Counted from the stretch's first letter, positions 1-8,692 are shown. The stretch: 23,175 nt of DNA from Lachnospiraceae bacterium (GCA_016293925.1 JAEDCX010000034.1:1-23175); one strand, 5' to 3'. The notes: generated by a model from the letters alone, not told the origin. A program made the numbers and translations.

Positions 1-54
1 TTCTTTAGGCGCTGCCTGTTCTTTAGGCGCTGCCTGTTCTTTAGGCGCTGCCTG
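1..54 (-). repeat. Three perfect 18-bp tandem repeats coding QAAPKE
   Basis: The 18-bp unit occurs at 1-18, 19-36 and 37-54 with no mismatch, in frame with the AI-2E-like gene on the minus strand. It may continue to the left. A related but diverged unit encoding SPET lies just before it (55-66). Confidence 0.95.
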
Positions 55-1284
55 TGTTTCAGGCGACGTTTCTCCTGCAGAGATTACCTGTGCTTCAACC
101 GTATCGACATCCGTTTGTCCCTCTCCGTCGTCTCTGCGGATATATTCCAGATCCTCCCTGCTCAGTGTCCTGAAATCATTCACCTTCTTCAGAATCAGTT
201 TCAGGCTGTTTTTCGGCGTATCAAACACGCCATTCTCATTCAGATTGCAGACAATCAATGCAATCGGAAGTGCCGCAATCATGCCCAGCACCCCTGCAAC
301 TCTATATCCGATGAAAATGAGTATCACTGTGGGAATCGGCGGCATATCCACCTCTGCTCCCATGATTCTCGGTTGAATCAGCTGACGGATAATCAGTGTC
401 ACAATCCAGACAATCATGATGGCAATTGCGGTCCGGTACTCCGCACTGATCAGTTCAATCACTGCCCAGGGTACCATGACCGTACCGGTTCCCAGAAAGG
501 GCAGAAAATCCAGAAATGCAATGCCGAGTGCCACCAGCGGTACATAATCCACACCGATAATCAGCAGACCGATCACCAGAAGCACATAGATAAACGCCTC
601 AATCTTAATCTGCGCCAGAAAATATCCACCCACTGCCTTACGCATGCTGGCAGATGCAATCGACCATTTCCCGGTGATTTTGGCAGGAATATGCTTCTTC
701 AGGAAATTGGTCAGGTATTTCCTGTCCGCCACAAAATAATACGCCGCAAGCACAGCCATAATCGTACAGACCAGAAGGTTGGGCAGTCCCATTGCAAAAT
801 TGCCGATTGCGTTCAATGCCGGGGTTCCCAGCCGTCCTACCACGCCGGATACCAGCGTACCGATGCCGTCCTCCGCTTTATCCAGAATATGCTGAATACC
901 GTCGGGAAGACTGCTATAGAATCCGTCCAGTTTACTTCCGGTCTCATCAAAGCTTTCCTCCAGTTCTGCCCATTTATCGGGAATCGATTCCGCAAGCCCG
1001 ATTCCCTGACGGATCAGGGCGGATGCCACGAAATAGATCAGTGCAACGACAGTTGCAAGAACAATCACAATGACCACGGCAGAGGTTGCCTTACGGGTAA
1101 TCTTCAGTTTCTCTTCCAGAAATTTGACGGGAGGATTGGCAATTGCCGCAATCACCCAGCCGATCACCAGCGGCAGAAAAAACAGAAGGATTTTCGGTAC
1201 CACAAAAATCGTAAACAGAATCACAACAAATGCAAACGTCAGATTTAACGCCGCCTTCAGATATTGTCTTACATCCTTATTCAT
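1..1284 (-). CDS. AI-2E family / YtvI-like membrane protein, 3' end cut by window edge
   Basis: This gene is open for 428 codons from ATG at 1284 and continues past position 1. The N-terminus has two hydrophobic hairpins, then a soluble region (about residues 85-150), then a string of membrane helices carrying DFLPFLGTGTVMVPWAVI and RQLIQPRIMG, which are typical of the AI-2E/PerM/YtvI family. The family includes putative transporters, and YtvI of Bacillus is linked to sporulation; the substrate here cannot be told from sequence. The start overlaps the end of engB by 8 nt and has a strong GGAGGA site seven bases upstream, so translation is probably coupled and it is the last visible gene of the tig operon. 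The hydrophilic C-terminal tail ends in three identical QAAPKE hexapeptides at the edge of the window. Confidence 0.85.
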   Translation of the reverse strand, partial: MNKDVRQYLKAALNLTFAFVVILFTIFVVPKILLFFLPLVIGWVIAAIANPPVKFLEEKLKITRKATSAVVIVIVLATVVALIYFVASALIRQGIGLAESIPDKWAELEESFDETGSKLDGFYSSLPDGIQHILDKAEDGIGTLVSGVVGRLGTPALNAIGNFAMGLPNLLVCTIMAVLAAYYFVADRKYLTNFLKKHIPAKITGKWSIASASMRKAVGGYFLAQIKIEAFIYVLLVIGLLIIGVDYVPLVALGIAFLDFLPFLGTGTVMVPWAVIELISAEYRTAIAIMIVWIVTLIIRQLIQPRIMGAEVDMPPIPTVILIFIGYRVAGVLGMIAALPIALIVCNLNENGVFDTPKNSLKLILKKVNDFRTLSREDLEYIRRDDGEGQTDVDTVEAQVISAGETSPETQAAPKEQAAPKEQAAPKE

Positions 1285-1873
1285 TGGTTTCCTCCAAATA
1301 TCGATCTATCAAATCGTATATCTCGTCCCTTCCCTGCTTTGTAACCGCCGAAAACGGAATCAATACCGTATCCTGATCCGCGTTCAACCCGCTACGGACA
1401 AGTTTCAACTGCTTCTGCAGCTGGCTTCTGTTAATCTTATCCGCCTTGGTTGCAATAATGATGGGCCGATATCCCTGATGCAGAATCCACTCATACATCA
1501 TCCGGTCATTGGCCGAGGGCTCGTGCCGGATATCAATCAACAGAAAAATAGACCGCAGCACCTTGGATTTCTTCAGATACCGTTCAATCATCCTGCCCCA
1601 CTTCTCCTGGGTCTCCCTGCTGACTCTGGCATATCCGTATCCCGGAAGGTCCACCAGGTAAAACTGATCATTCACATTGTAGTAATTGATCGTCTGGGTT
1701 TTCCCCGGTTCGGAACTGGTCCTTGCCAGGGATTTTCGATTCATGATCGCGTTGATCAGGGAGGATTTCCCCACATTACTTTTTCCGGCAAATGCAATCT
1801 CCATCATCCGGTTCTCCGGCAGGGTACTGGTAATACCGCAGACCGTTTCCAGACTCACGTTTCTGATAACCAT
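1277..1873 (-). CDS. engB: Ribosome biogenesis GTPase EngB/YsxC
   Basis: This is a 198-residue GTPase of the TrmE-Era-EngA-EngB class, needed for late assembly of the large ribosomal subunit. All G motifs are visible: G1 GKSNVGKSS (30-38), G2 threonine in PGKTQT (56-61), G3 DLPGYG (75-80), G4 TKAD (142-145) and G5 FSA (174-176). The length is normal for the family. It starts 10 nt after lon, and its Shine-Dalgarno AAGGAG overlaps the lon stop codon, so the two are likely translationally coupled. Its own end overlaps the next gene by 8 nt. The lon-engB order is the usual one in Firmicutes (lonA-ysxC in Bacillus). Confidence 0.97.
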   Translation of the reverse strand: MVIRNVSLETVCGITSTLPENRMMEIAFAGKSNVGKSSLINAIMNRKSLARTSSEPGKTQTINYYNVNDQFYLVDLPGYGYARVSRETQEKWGRMIERYLKKSKVLRSIFLLIDIRHEPSANDRMMYEWILHQGYRPIIIATKADKINRSQLQKQLKLVRSGLNADQDTVLIPFSAVTKQGRDEIYDLIDRYLEETNE

Positions 1874-1883
1874 ACCTGTCTCC

Positions 1884-4247
1884 TTATTGTGTCTGTTTCC
1901 TGTCAGTCGCCTTCTTCTCTACCGGCCGAAAACAGGCCTTCGTAACCTCTTCCATGGTCTCCACATAGAGAATCTCCAGCCCATTCGTGATCTCCTTCTC
2001 TATCTCACGAACATCCTTCTCATTCTCCTTGGGTACGAGAACCCTTTTCACTCCGGCCGTTTTGGCTGCCAGGATCTTCTCCTTCAGGCCACCGATGGGA
2101 AGCACCCTTCCCCGCAGGGTGATCTCACCTGTCATTGCCACATCGCATCGCACAGGGGTGTGCGTAATCGCGGACAGAATGGCTGTCGCCATGGTAATTC
2201 CTGCGCTGGGACCGTCCTTTGGAACTGCTCCCTCCGGTATATGAATGTGAAAATCATTTTTCTTGAACGTATCTGCGGGAATCTTCCACCGTTCGCTGAC
2301 CGACCGGATATAACTGATGCCGGTTCTGGCGGATTCCTTCATCACGTCACCCAATTGACCGGTTAACTCAATCTCTCCTTTCCCGGGCATCATGTTGACT
2401 TCTACCTGAAGGGTATCGCCTCCGACGCTGGTCCACGCCAATCCGCGTACCACACCAATATCGTCCGACTTATTGACCATATCGGTCGAGTATTTCACTT
2501 TGCCCAGGAACTTCTCCAGATTCCCCGCATTTACCCGGATCACGGTTTTCTTTTGCTGCAGAATCTCCCGCGCGGCTTTTCTGCAGATCTGACCGATTTT
2601 CCGCTCCAGCTCCCGCACACCGGCCTCTCTGGTATATCCTTCAATGATCTTTCGGATAGCAGAATCACTGATAACCAATTGTTCCTTCGTCAATCCGTTC
2701 TTCTCATACTGTTTTTGTACCAGATGCTCCGTCGCAATGTGGAATTTCTCATTGGCAGTATAACTGGACACCTCCAAAATCTCCATACGATCCAGAAGGG
2801 GACGGGGTATGGAGGAAACCGAATTGGCCGTTGCAATAAACAGCACCTCGGACAGGTCCAGCGGGATCTCCACATAATGATCTCTAAAATGAGCATTCTG
2901 CTCGGAATCCAGAACCTCCAGCAGGGCCGACGCGGTATCGCCTCTCTGATCGGTTCCCACCTTATCGATCTCATCCAGCAGAATCAGAGGATTCTTCACC
3001 CCTGCCTGCCTGAGACTTGCCGCAATGCGCCCCGGCATCGCACCGATATATGTCTTACGATGTCCTCTGATCTCCGCCTCATCCCGTACACCACCGAGAC
3101 AGATTCTCACATATTTTTTATTCAACGCCTCCGCAACGCTCTTGGCGATGGAGGTCTTACCGGTTCCGGGAGGTCCTACAAGACACAGAATCGGACTGTC
3201 GCCCTGTCTGGTCAACGCCCGTACCGAGAGGAATTCGAGAATTCTCTCTTTTACCTGATGCAGGCCGTAATGTCTCGCATCCAGAATCTGTTCCGCATGG
3301 TCAATATCCGTGTTATCCTTGGACACTTTGTCCCAGGGAAGTTCCAGAAGCGTTTCGATATAGCCTCGCTCCACCGCACTCTCCGACGAGCTTCCCACCA
3401 CCGATTTGAAACGCGCGATCTCCTTCAGAATCTTCTCTTTTACCTCCTTGGATGCCTTCAATTTCCTGCATTCATCGGTAAAATGATCCACATCGGAATA
3501 CGGGTCGTCATCTCCCAATTCCTCCTGGATGAACCGCATCTGCTCACGCAACAGATATTCTTTTTGATTTTTATCCACCCGTTCCTTGATCTTCTGCTGC
3601 AGTTCCTGCTTCACTCTGGCAATCTCCACTTCGTTTGCCAGAATCTCACACAGAACGTCATATCGTCCCTGCAGCGTTGTTTCTTCCAGTATCCGTTGCT
3701 TCACATCAAACGTTACCGGAAGATTTGCTCCGATCATATGAATGAAACGCTTCATATACCCGACATCATGCAGCGTGCGCTCCCCCATGTGCACGGAAAT
3801 AGTCTTGACAACCTTGGGAAAGAATCTGCCGTACTGTTCCAGCAATCCCTCCAGATTCCGGGACATAGCCTCGATCTCCACCTGCCCGGGATCCTGCTCT
3901 TCCATATCCAGCTCCGTAATCCTGGCACACAGATAGGTCTCTTCTTCTGTCAATCCATCCAAACGCGCAGAGTACTCTCCCTCTACCAAAACCCTGACGA
4001 TATTGTTCACCGGAAGTTTGGATACCTGCTTCACGATTGCTACCGTACCCACGTGGTACAACTGGTCCACACCGGGCGATTCCACCTCCGTATCAATCTG
4101 CGGAACCAGAAAAACTCTCTGGTCGCCCATCATTGCCTGCTCCACCGCTTCTATTGATTTGGACCTGCTCAGGTCAAAATGAATGATCATGTCAGGATAT
4201 ACCGTCAGGCCTCGCAGTGCTACGGCCGGCATTATCAGCTTATTCAT
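1884..4247 (-). CDS. lon: ATP-dependent endopeptidase Lon (LonA type)
   Basis: This is a cytoplasmic AAA+ serine protease that degrades misfolded and regulatory proteins. From the chosen start (787 aa) it has an N-terminal substrate-binding domain with a coiled-coil stretch to about residue 300, Walker A GPPGTGKT (358-365), Walker B LILLDEID (about 421-428), and a C-terminal protease domain with catalytic Ser681 in DGPSAG and Lys724 in GGLKEK. An upstream in-frame ATG at 4259 has its AAGGA directly adjacent, with no spacing. The ATG at 4247 has GGAG six bases upstream, so I prefer 4247. It lies between clpX and engB in the proteolysis operon, with a hairpin in the clpX-lon gap that may modulate its level. 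Confidence 0.97.
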   Translation of the reverse strand: MNKLIMPAVALRGLTVYPDMIIHFDLSRSKSIEAVEQAMMGDQRVFLVPQIDTEVESPGVDQLYHVGTVAIVKQVSKLPVNNIVRVLVEGEYSARLDGLTEEETYLCARITELDMEEQDPGQVEIEAMSRNLEGLLEQYGRFFPKVVKTISVHMGERTLHDVGYMKRFIHMIGANLPVTFDVKQRILEETTLQGRYDVLCEILANEVEIARVKQELQQKIKERVDKNQKEYLLREQMRFIQEELGDDDPYSDVDHFTDECRKLKASKEVKEKILKEIARFKSVVGSSSESAVERGYIETLLELPWDKVSKDNTDIDHAEQILDARHYGLHQVKERILEFLSVRALTRQGDSPILCLVGPPGTGKTSIAKSVAEALNKKYVRICLGGVRDEAEIRGHRKTYIGAMPGRIAASLRQAGVKNPLILLDEIDKVGTDQRGDTASALLEVLDSEQNAHFRDHYVEIPLDLSEVLFIATANSVSSIPRPLLDRMEILEVSSYTANEKFHIATEHLVQKQYEKNGLTKEQLVISDSAIRKIIEGYTREAGVRELERKIGQICRKAAREILQQKKTVIRVNAGNLEKFLGKVKYSTDMVNKSDDIGVVRGLAWTSVGGDTLQVEVNMMPGKGEIELTGQLGDVMKESARTGISYIRSVSERWKIPADTFKKNDFHIHIPEGAVPKDGPSAGITMATAILSAITHTPVRCDVAMTGEITLRGRVLPIGGLKEKILAAKTAGVKRVLVPKENEKDVREIEKEITNGLEILYVETMEEVTKACFRPVEKKATDRKQTQ

Positions 4248-4270
4248 GCGAATCTCCATTCCTTATATTC

Positions 4271-4302
4271 AAAATAACTCCACCAACATATGAAGGTGGA
4301 GT
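4271..4302 (-). terminator. Hairpin between clpX and lon (attenuator or weak terminator)
   Basis: A perfect 8-bp stem (4277-4284 with 4295-4302) encloses a 10-base loop containing CATATG. On the minus strand it is followed by TATTTTG, a short, interrupted U tract. It sits 30 nt before the lon start. It could terminate part of the transcription leaving clpX, or process or stabilise the mRNA. A second small dyad, CCAC-N4-GTGG, lies at 4312-4323. Confidence 0.5.
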
Positions 4303-4354
4303 CATACTGTCCCACAAATGTGGATTACTACTATTCTTCCCGGCAGATCGGCGC

Positions 4355-5596
4355 TTAATTCCGATACTCAATAATCGGTTCGCCGGTACCGCATACCACA
4401 TCCTTGGTGATAATACATCTGCCGATTGTATCATCGGACGGAATACGATACATGAGATCCATCATAATATGTTCCATAATCGAACGTAATCCTCTGGCTC
4501 CCGTTTTGCGTTCCTCTGCCTGCTCCGCAATTGCAACAACTGCATCATCCTCGAACTCAAGACGAACCTCGTCAAATGCGAATAACTTCTGATACTGCTT
4601 GACAAGCGCACTTTTCGGCTCTTTCAGAATCCGTACCAATGCCTCCTTGTCCAGACCGTCCAACGATACATTGATCGGAACACGGCCCACAAACTCCGGA
4701 ATCAGTCCGAATTTCACCAGATCCTGCGGAGTCGCATGATGGAGAAGTTCGCTCAGTTTCTCTTCATTCTTGTCCACGATCTCGGCGTTAAAGCCAATGG
4801 ATTTCCGATTCAGTCTGGTCTGGATAATCTTCTCCAGTCCGTCAAACGCACCGCCGCAGATAAATAATATATTGGTGGTATCAATCTGGATCAATTCCTG
4901 ATGCGGATGCTTTCTTCCGCCCTGCGGCGGAACGCTTGCAACCGTACCCTCGATAATCTTCAGGAGTGCCTGCTGTACACCTTCCCCGGATACATCTCTG
5001 GTGATGGATACATTCTCGCTCTTCTTGGTAATCTTATCGATCTCATCAATATATACGATCCCCATCTGGGCCCGTTCGATATCATAGTCTGCCGCCTGAA
5101 TCAGTTTCAGCAGGATGTTCTCCACATCCTCGCCCACATAACCGGCTTCCGTCAATGTTGTGGCATCTGCAATCGCAAACGGAACATTGATGATCTTCGC
5201 CAGTGTCTGTGCCAGATAGGTTTTACCCGATCCGGTAGGTCCCAGCATAATAATATTGCTCTTCTGCAGTTCCACGCCGTCATCCACCGGCTCTGCGGTA
5301 ATTCTCTTATAATGATTGTACACCGCTACGGAGAGAACCTTTTTCGCTTCCTCCTGTCCGATCACATACTCATCCAGAAATTCTTTGATCTCTACAGGTT
5401 TCAGAAGATTGATATCTGTTCTTTCAACAACTTCCTCATCATCTTCCAGTTCTTCCTCGATAATATCCGAACAGATGCCGACACACTCATCACAGATATA
5501 TACACCTGACGGTCCTGCGATCAGCTTGCGGACCTGTCCCTGTGTTTTGTTGCAAAAAGAGCATCGAACCTTATCGTCAGAAATTTTTGTTGCCAT
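4355..5596 (-). CDS. clpX: ATP-dependent Clp protease ATP-binding subunit ClpX
   Basis: This is the AAA+ unfoldase that feeds substrates to ClpP. The 413-residue protein starts with the ClpX zinc-binding domain (Cys12, Cys15, Cys35, Cys38). Walker A GPTGSGKT is at 119-126, the pore loop GYVG at 152-155 and Walker B VYIDEID at 181-187. The ClpP-docking loop is seen as LNRKSIGF. The acidic linker at about 44-60 is usual. The start has AGAGGA seven bases upstream and lies 26 nt after clpP, consistent with one transcript. Both subunits of the ClpXP complex are therefore made together, next to trigger factor and Lon. Confidence 0.98.
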   Translation of the reverse strand: MATKISDDKVRCSFCNKTQGQVRKLIAGPSGVYICDECVGICSDIIEEELEDDEEVVERTDINLLKPVEIKEFLDEYVIGQEEAKKVLSVAVYNHYKRITAEPVDDGVELQKSNIIMLGPTGSGKTYLAQTLAKIINVPFAIADATTLTEAGYVGEDVENILLKLIQAADYDIERAQMGIVYIDEIDKITKKSENVSITRDVSGEGVQQALLKIIEGTVASVPPQGGRKHPHQELIQIDTTNILFICGGAFDGLEKIIQTRLNRKSIGFNAEIVDKNEEKLSELLHHATPQDLVKFGLIPEFVGRVPINVSLDGLDKEALVRILKEPKSALVKQYQKLFAFDEVRLEFEDDAVVAIAEQAEERKTGARGLRSIMEHIMMDLMYRIPSDDTIGRCIITKDVVCGTGEPIIEYRN

Positions 5597-5622
5597 GAAA
5601 CTTCCTCTTCCATTCCTATTAC

Positions 5623-6213
5623 TTACTCAGAATCTCTCTGATAGATGACTTTGTCGATCAGACCATATTCCCTGGCAGCTTCCGCACTCATCCAGTTATC
5701 ACGATCCGTATCCGCATAGATCTTCTCAATCGACTGACCGGTACGTTCCGCCAGAATGGTGTTCAGTTTTTCCTTGGTAGATGCGATATGCTTGGCAGCA
5801 ATCTCAATCTCCGTTGCCTGTCCCTGTGCACCGCCTAGAGGCTGATGAATCAGAATCTCTGAATTCGGCAGAGCCATCCTCTTGCCCTTGGCGCCGCCTG
5901 CGAGCAGGAATGACCCCATGCTGGCAGCCATGCCGATGCAGATTGTGGACACGTCACACTTAATATACTGCATGGTATCATAGATGGCGAGACCTGCTGT
6001 TACAGATCCTCCCGGGCTGTTGATATACAGCTGAATATCCTTGTCCGGATCTTCTGCTTCCAGAAACAGCAGCTGTGCCACGATAATGCTGGCGATCGTA
6101 TCCGTTACTTCCTCCCCCAGGAAAATAATTCTGTCTTTTAAAAGTCTGGAGTAGATGTCGTAAGAACGCTCCCCACGACTTGTCTGCTCAATGACATAAG
6201 GTACTAAACTCAT
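5623..6213 (-). CDS. clpP: ATP-dependent Clp protease proteolytic subunit ClpP
   Basis: This is the serine peptidase that forms the tetradecameric ClpXP chamber. From the chosen start it is 196 residues beginning MSLVPYVIEQTSRGERSYD, the standard ClpP N-terminus. The catalytic triad is visible: Ser98 in GMAASMG, His123 in LIHQP and Asp172 in DRDNW. An ATG two codons upstream (6219) abuts the GGAGG sequence with no gap. The ATG at 6213 has six bases of spacing and fits the family N-terminus, so 6213 is chosen. The gene lies between tig and clpX, an order common in Clostridia. In Bacillus clpP is unlinked. Confidence 0.97.
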   Translation of the reverse strand: MSLVPYVIEQTSRGERSYDIYSRLLKDRIIFLGEEVTDTIASIIVAQLLFLEAEDPDKDIQLYINSPGGSVTAGLAIYDTMQYIKCDVSTICIGMAASMGSFLLAGGAKGKRMALPNSEILIHQPLGGAQGQATEIEIAAKHIASTKEKLNTILAERTGQSIEKIYADTDRDNWMSAEAAREYGLIDKVIYQRDSE

Positions 6214-6245
6214 ATTCATCCTCCATAGATATCTTTTTCAAGGAC

Positions 6246-7607
6246 TTATTCATTCTCTGACTCTTCGGTTTTCTTGGTTGTTTTCTTGGTTGTTGTTTTC
6301 TTGGCAGGTTTCTTCGTCTCATCACCCTCAACCGCTTCTGCAACAACAAGTTCTACTGCTTTCGCGATGCACAAATCAACCTTGATCTGCTCTTCCTCGC
6401 TCTTACCGATGATCTCTTTGATCTTGTCAACCTCCATCTGGTATGCGTCAGCCATTCTCTTGATCTCTGCCTCGTACTCTTCCTCGGTAGCTGTCATTCC
6501 CTCTGCCGCAACAACTGCCTCCAGAACCAGTCTGCTCTGGATTCTCTTCAGTGCCTGATCCTTGGCCTGATCAATCAGCATCTGGTAATTGGCACCGGTG
6601 AACTGGAAATACTGCTCCATGGAGATTCCCTGCATCTGCATTCTCTGTGCGAAATCATCCACGATTTGTCTCTGCTGGGTTGCAACCATGGCATCCGGAA
6701 TATCCATCTTGGAATCGGCAACAATCGCCTCGATAACCTCTGACTCGATGGCATCCTTAGCTGCTTTTTCCTTCTTCTGTGTCAATTCTCTCTTGATATC
6801 CTCTTTGTACTCTGCAAGGGTATCGTACTCGGAAACCTCTGCTGCGAACTCATCGTCCAGTTCCGGAAGTTCTTTCTCTTTGATCTCGTTGATCTTTACT
6901 TTGAAAAGAGCAGGTTTGCCTGCCAATTCGCTTGCCTGATAATCCTCCGGGAATGTTACATTGACCTCAACCTCGTCTCCCGTATTCTTACCAATCAGCT
7001 GATCTTCAAACGTATCGATGAAGGAGTGGGAACCGATCTCAAGAGAATAATTCTCACCCTTACCACCGTCAAATGCTACTCCGTCAACGAATCCCTCGAA
7101 GTCAATCACTGCGGTATCACCTGTCTGTACCGGTCTGTTCTCTACCGTAATGGTTCTGGAATTCTCTTCTCTCTGTCTGTTCAGTTCTGCATCGATATCT
7201 GCTTCCGTAACTTCTCTGTTCTGTTTGGACACCTTGACACCCTTGTATTTACCAAGTGTCACTTCCGGTTTCAGCGCAACCGTTGCCGTAAAGATGAAAG
7301 GCTTACCTGCCTCTAACTGAACCACATCGATCTTCGGCTGGGACACAATCTCCTCTGTGCATTCATCAACTGCCTTCGCATATGCATCCGGGATCAGCTC
7401 ATTGGCAGCATCCTCATAGAATACTTCTTTGCCGTACATTCTCTCGATTACCTGGCGCGGTGCTTTTCCTTTACGGAATCCAGGAATGTTAATCTTACCT
7501 TTATTCTTATTGTAAGCTTTCTGGATTGCTGCTTCAAAATCTTCAGCAGATGCCTCGATTGTAAGCTTAGCCATGTTCTTTTCCAATTTCTCGATCTGTA
7601 AACTCAT
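6246..7607 (-). CDS. tig: Trigger factor, ribosome-associated chaperone and prolyl isomerase
   Basis: This 453-residue protein binds nascent chains at the ribosome exit tunnel. The N-terminal ribosome-binding domain carries the signature GFRKGKAPR. An FKBP-type PPIase domain covers about 150-245 (TGDTAVIDFEGFVDG), and a long helical chaperone domain follows. A lysine/threonine-rich tail (KKPAKKTTTKKTTKK) ends in an acidic cap, which is longer and more basic than in the textbook E. coli protein but common in Clostridia. The frame stays open 37 codons further upstream, but only the ATG at 7607 has a strong site (AAGGAGG, ten bases away) and matches the family start. It is the first gene of the tig-clpP-clpX-lon-engB operon. 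Confidence 0.97.
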   Translation of the reverse strand: MSLQIEKLEKNMAKLTIEASAEDFEAAIQKAYNKNKGKINIPGFRKGKAPRQVIERMYGKEVFYEDAANELIPDAYAKAVDECTEEIVSQPKIDVVQLEAGKPFIFTATVALKPEVTLGKYKGVKVSKQNREVTEADIDAELNRQREENSRTITVENRPVQTGDTAVIDFEGFVDGVAFDGGKGENYSLEIGSHSFIDTFEDQLIGKNTGDEVEVNVTFPEDYQASELAGKPALFKVKINEIKEKELPELDDEFAAEVSEYDTLAEYKEDIKRELTQKKEKAAKDAIESEVIEAIVADSKMDIPDAMVATQQRQIVDDFAQRMQMQGISMEQYFQFTGANYQMLIDQAKDQALKRIQSRLVLEAVVAAEGMTATEEEYEAEIKRMADAYQMEVDKIKEIIGKSEEEQIKVDLCIAKAVELVVAEAVEGDETKKPAKKTTTKKTTKKTEESENE

Positions 7608-7685
7608 TGTGTTACTTCCTCCTTCAATTACCTCTGTGAACCCTATATAAACGGCATAATAAGCCATACTCACAGTCATTTTACG

Positions 7686-7694
7686 ATTATAGCA
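7686..7694 (-). promoter_or_regulatory. Extended -10 promoter of the tig operon
   Basis: The minus strand reads TGCTATAAT here, a perfect extended -10 element about 75 nt upstream of the tig start. No good -35 hexamer is present at 16-18 bp, as is usual for extended -10 promoters. The -35 region is instead covered by an 18-bp near-palindrome (7705-7722). Confidence 0.7.
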
Positions 7695-7704
7695 CAACTT
7701 TCCA

Positions 7705-7722
7705 AAAAATACTAGCATTTTT
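7705..7722. promoter_or_regulatory. Near-palindrome AAAATACTAGCATTTT in the tig/ECF divergent region
   Basis: This 18-bp dyad is centred on CTAG with one mismatched pair. It overlaps where the -35 contact of the tig promoter would be and lies upstream of a TATACT (7735-7740) that may be the -10 of the plus-strand gene. It is a candidate operator for a repressor controlling one or both directions. No CIRCE or CtsR-type repeat is visible. Confidence 0.35.
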
Positions 7723-7777
7723 CGCAGAAGATATTATACTATATGAAAGTAAAACCTCTGTCTGAAAGGAGCCCATT

Positions 7778-8332
7778 ATGAAAATTACACCCAAGCAACT
7801 GGTTACCTGTGCTGCGCTCCTGGCAATCTGCCTGCTCAGTACCTATCTGAAAACCTTATCCGTATACATCACCGGACCGATTGTCAACGCATGTATCATC
7901 CTGGCGACGATTTTCTGCGGGCTGCTCGGTGGGATTCTGTTAAGTATTGCCACACCGGTCGCTGCTTATTTCATTGCATCAAGTCCGATCACCCAGGCTG
8001 TGCCGCTGATCGTACCGATGATCATGCTGGGAAACTGTGTATTGGCTCTTGCCGTATGGATCTTCTATCACAAGCTGCACTTTCGGCTACATATGGAGGC
8101 AGGGCTTATCGTCGGCTCTCTTGCCAAAGCCGCTTTCATGTGGCTCATTATCGTGAGAGTGATCCTCCATTCCTCCCTGGCAATAGATGCTCTCGGCGCG
8201 AAATATGATAAACTTCTGGCAGTTGCCAGCAGCGCTTTCTCGGTAACCCAGCTGATTACCGCACTGATCGGCAGTGCGCTGGCGGTTATTCTGTATTATC
8301 CGCTGAAAGCCGTATCCGGCCAAAACGAATAG
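7778..8332 (+). CDS. ECF transporter S component-like membrane protein
   Basis: This is a 184-residue, almost wholly hydrophobic protein with about six membrane helices, the size and pattern of substrate-binding S components of energy-coupling factor vitamin transporters. The early LLAICLLSTYL...GPIVNACIILATIFCGLLGGILLSIATPV segment resembles this family, where a helix hairpin near the N-terminus couples to EcfT. No EcfA/EcfT genes lie nearby, so it would depend on a shared energising module elsewhere (group II). The start has AAAGGAG seven bases upstream. The substrate cannot be assigned, because no riboswitch or biosynthesis gene accompanies it. It is divergent from tig and followed by a bidirectional terminator. 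Confidence 0.7.
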   Translation: MKITPKQLVTCAALLAICLLSTYLKTLSVYITGPIVNACIILATIFCGLLGGILLSIATPVAAYFIASSPITQAVPLIVPMIMLGNCVLALAVWIFYHKLHFRLHMEAGLIVGSLAKAAFMWLIIVRVILHSSLAIDALGAKYDKLLAVASSAFSVTQLITALIGSALAVILYYPLKAVSGQNE

Positions 8333-8383
8333 GGGCTGAAATAGGTCACGTTGTTTCGGAACATCCGCGATTCCGTTGTATTC

Positions 8384-8432
8384 AAAAAAGCCGGAAGTCA
8401 TATGGCAAATGCCACATGCTCCCGGCTCTTTT
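8384..8432. terminator. Bidirectional intrinsic terminator
   Basis: AGCCGG (8389-8394) pairs with CCGGCT (8422-8427). An inner stem CATATGGC/GCCACATG with one mismatch closes on an AAAT loop. A CTTTT tract follows on the plus strand and a TTTTTT tract on the minus strand. It serves both the ECF-type gene and the convergent spore-protein gene. Confidence 0.9.
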
Positions 8433-8456
8433 CATTCTGACCACATCAGAGCAGCC

Positions 8457-8660
8457 TTATTTCATGCTCTCTTCCTGCTTCTTGATCATCTGACGAACCA
8501 TCTCGCCACCGATACTACCGGCTTCCTTAGATGTTAAGTCACCGTTGTATCCTTCTTTCAGGTGGATACCTAACTCAGAAGCAACCTCTGTTTTGAAACG
8601 ATCCATAGCAGCCTTCGCTTCAGGAACCTGCATAGATGAATTCTTAGAGTTGTTAGCCAT
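8457..8660 (-). CDS. Alpha/beta-type small acid-soluble spore protein
   Basis: This is a 67-residue protein of the SspA/SspB/SspF family that coats and protects DNA in dormant spores. The GPR protease cleavage region KTEVASELGI (23-32) and the C-terminal signature LTSKEAGSIGGEMVRQMI (42-59) are clear. The N-terminus is asparagine/serine rich. An ATG three codons upstream (8669) abuts the GGAGGTG site, while the ATG at 8660 has proper spacing, so MANNSKN is taken as the start. The gene has a sigma-G-like promoter and a leader with two hairpins, and shares a terminator with the converging membrane protein gene. It marks the organism as a spore former. Confidence 0.95.
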   Translation of the reverse strand: MANNSKNSSMQVPEAKAAMDRFKTEVASELGIHLKEGYNGDLTSKEAGSIGGEMVRQMIKKQEESMK

Positions 8661-8692
8661 TTCATTCACCTCCGTGTATACCTAATGTCTAT

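Noticed and set aside
115..1248. Long plus-strand frame opposite the AI-2E-like gene
   Set aside because: The protein is rich in His, Asn, Gln and Cys with no recognisable fold. The opposite strand encodes a clear membrane protein with a good start and ribosome site.
2553..4157. 534-codon plus-strand frame opposite lon
   Set aside because: It is fully antisense to lon, whose catalytic motifs are all present. The composition is typical of a mirror frame and there is no ribosome site.
7608..7718. 37-codon N-terminal extension of trigger factor
   Set aside because: The upstream ATG has no ribosome site and lies upstream of the predicted promoter start; family proteins begin at the ATG at 7607.
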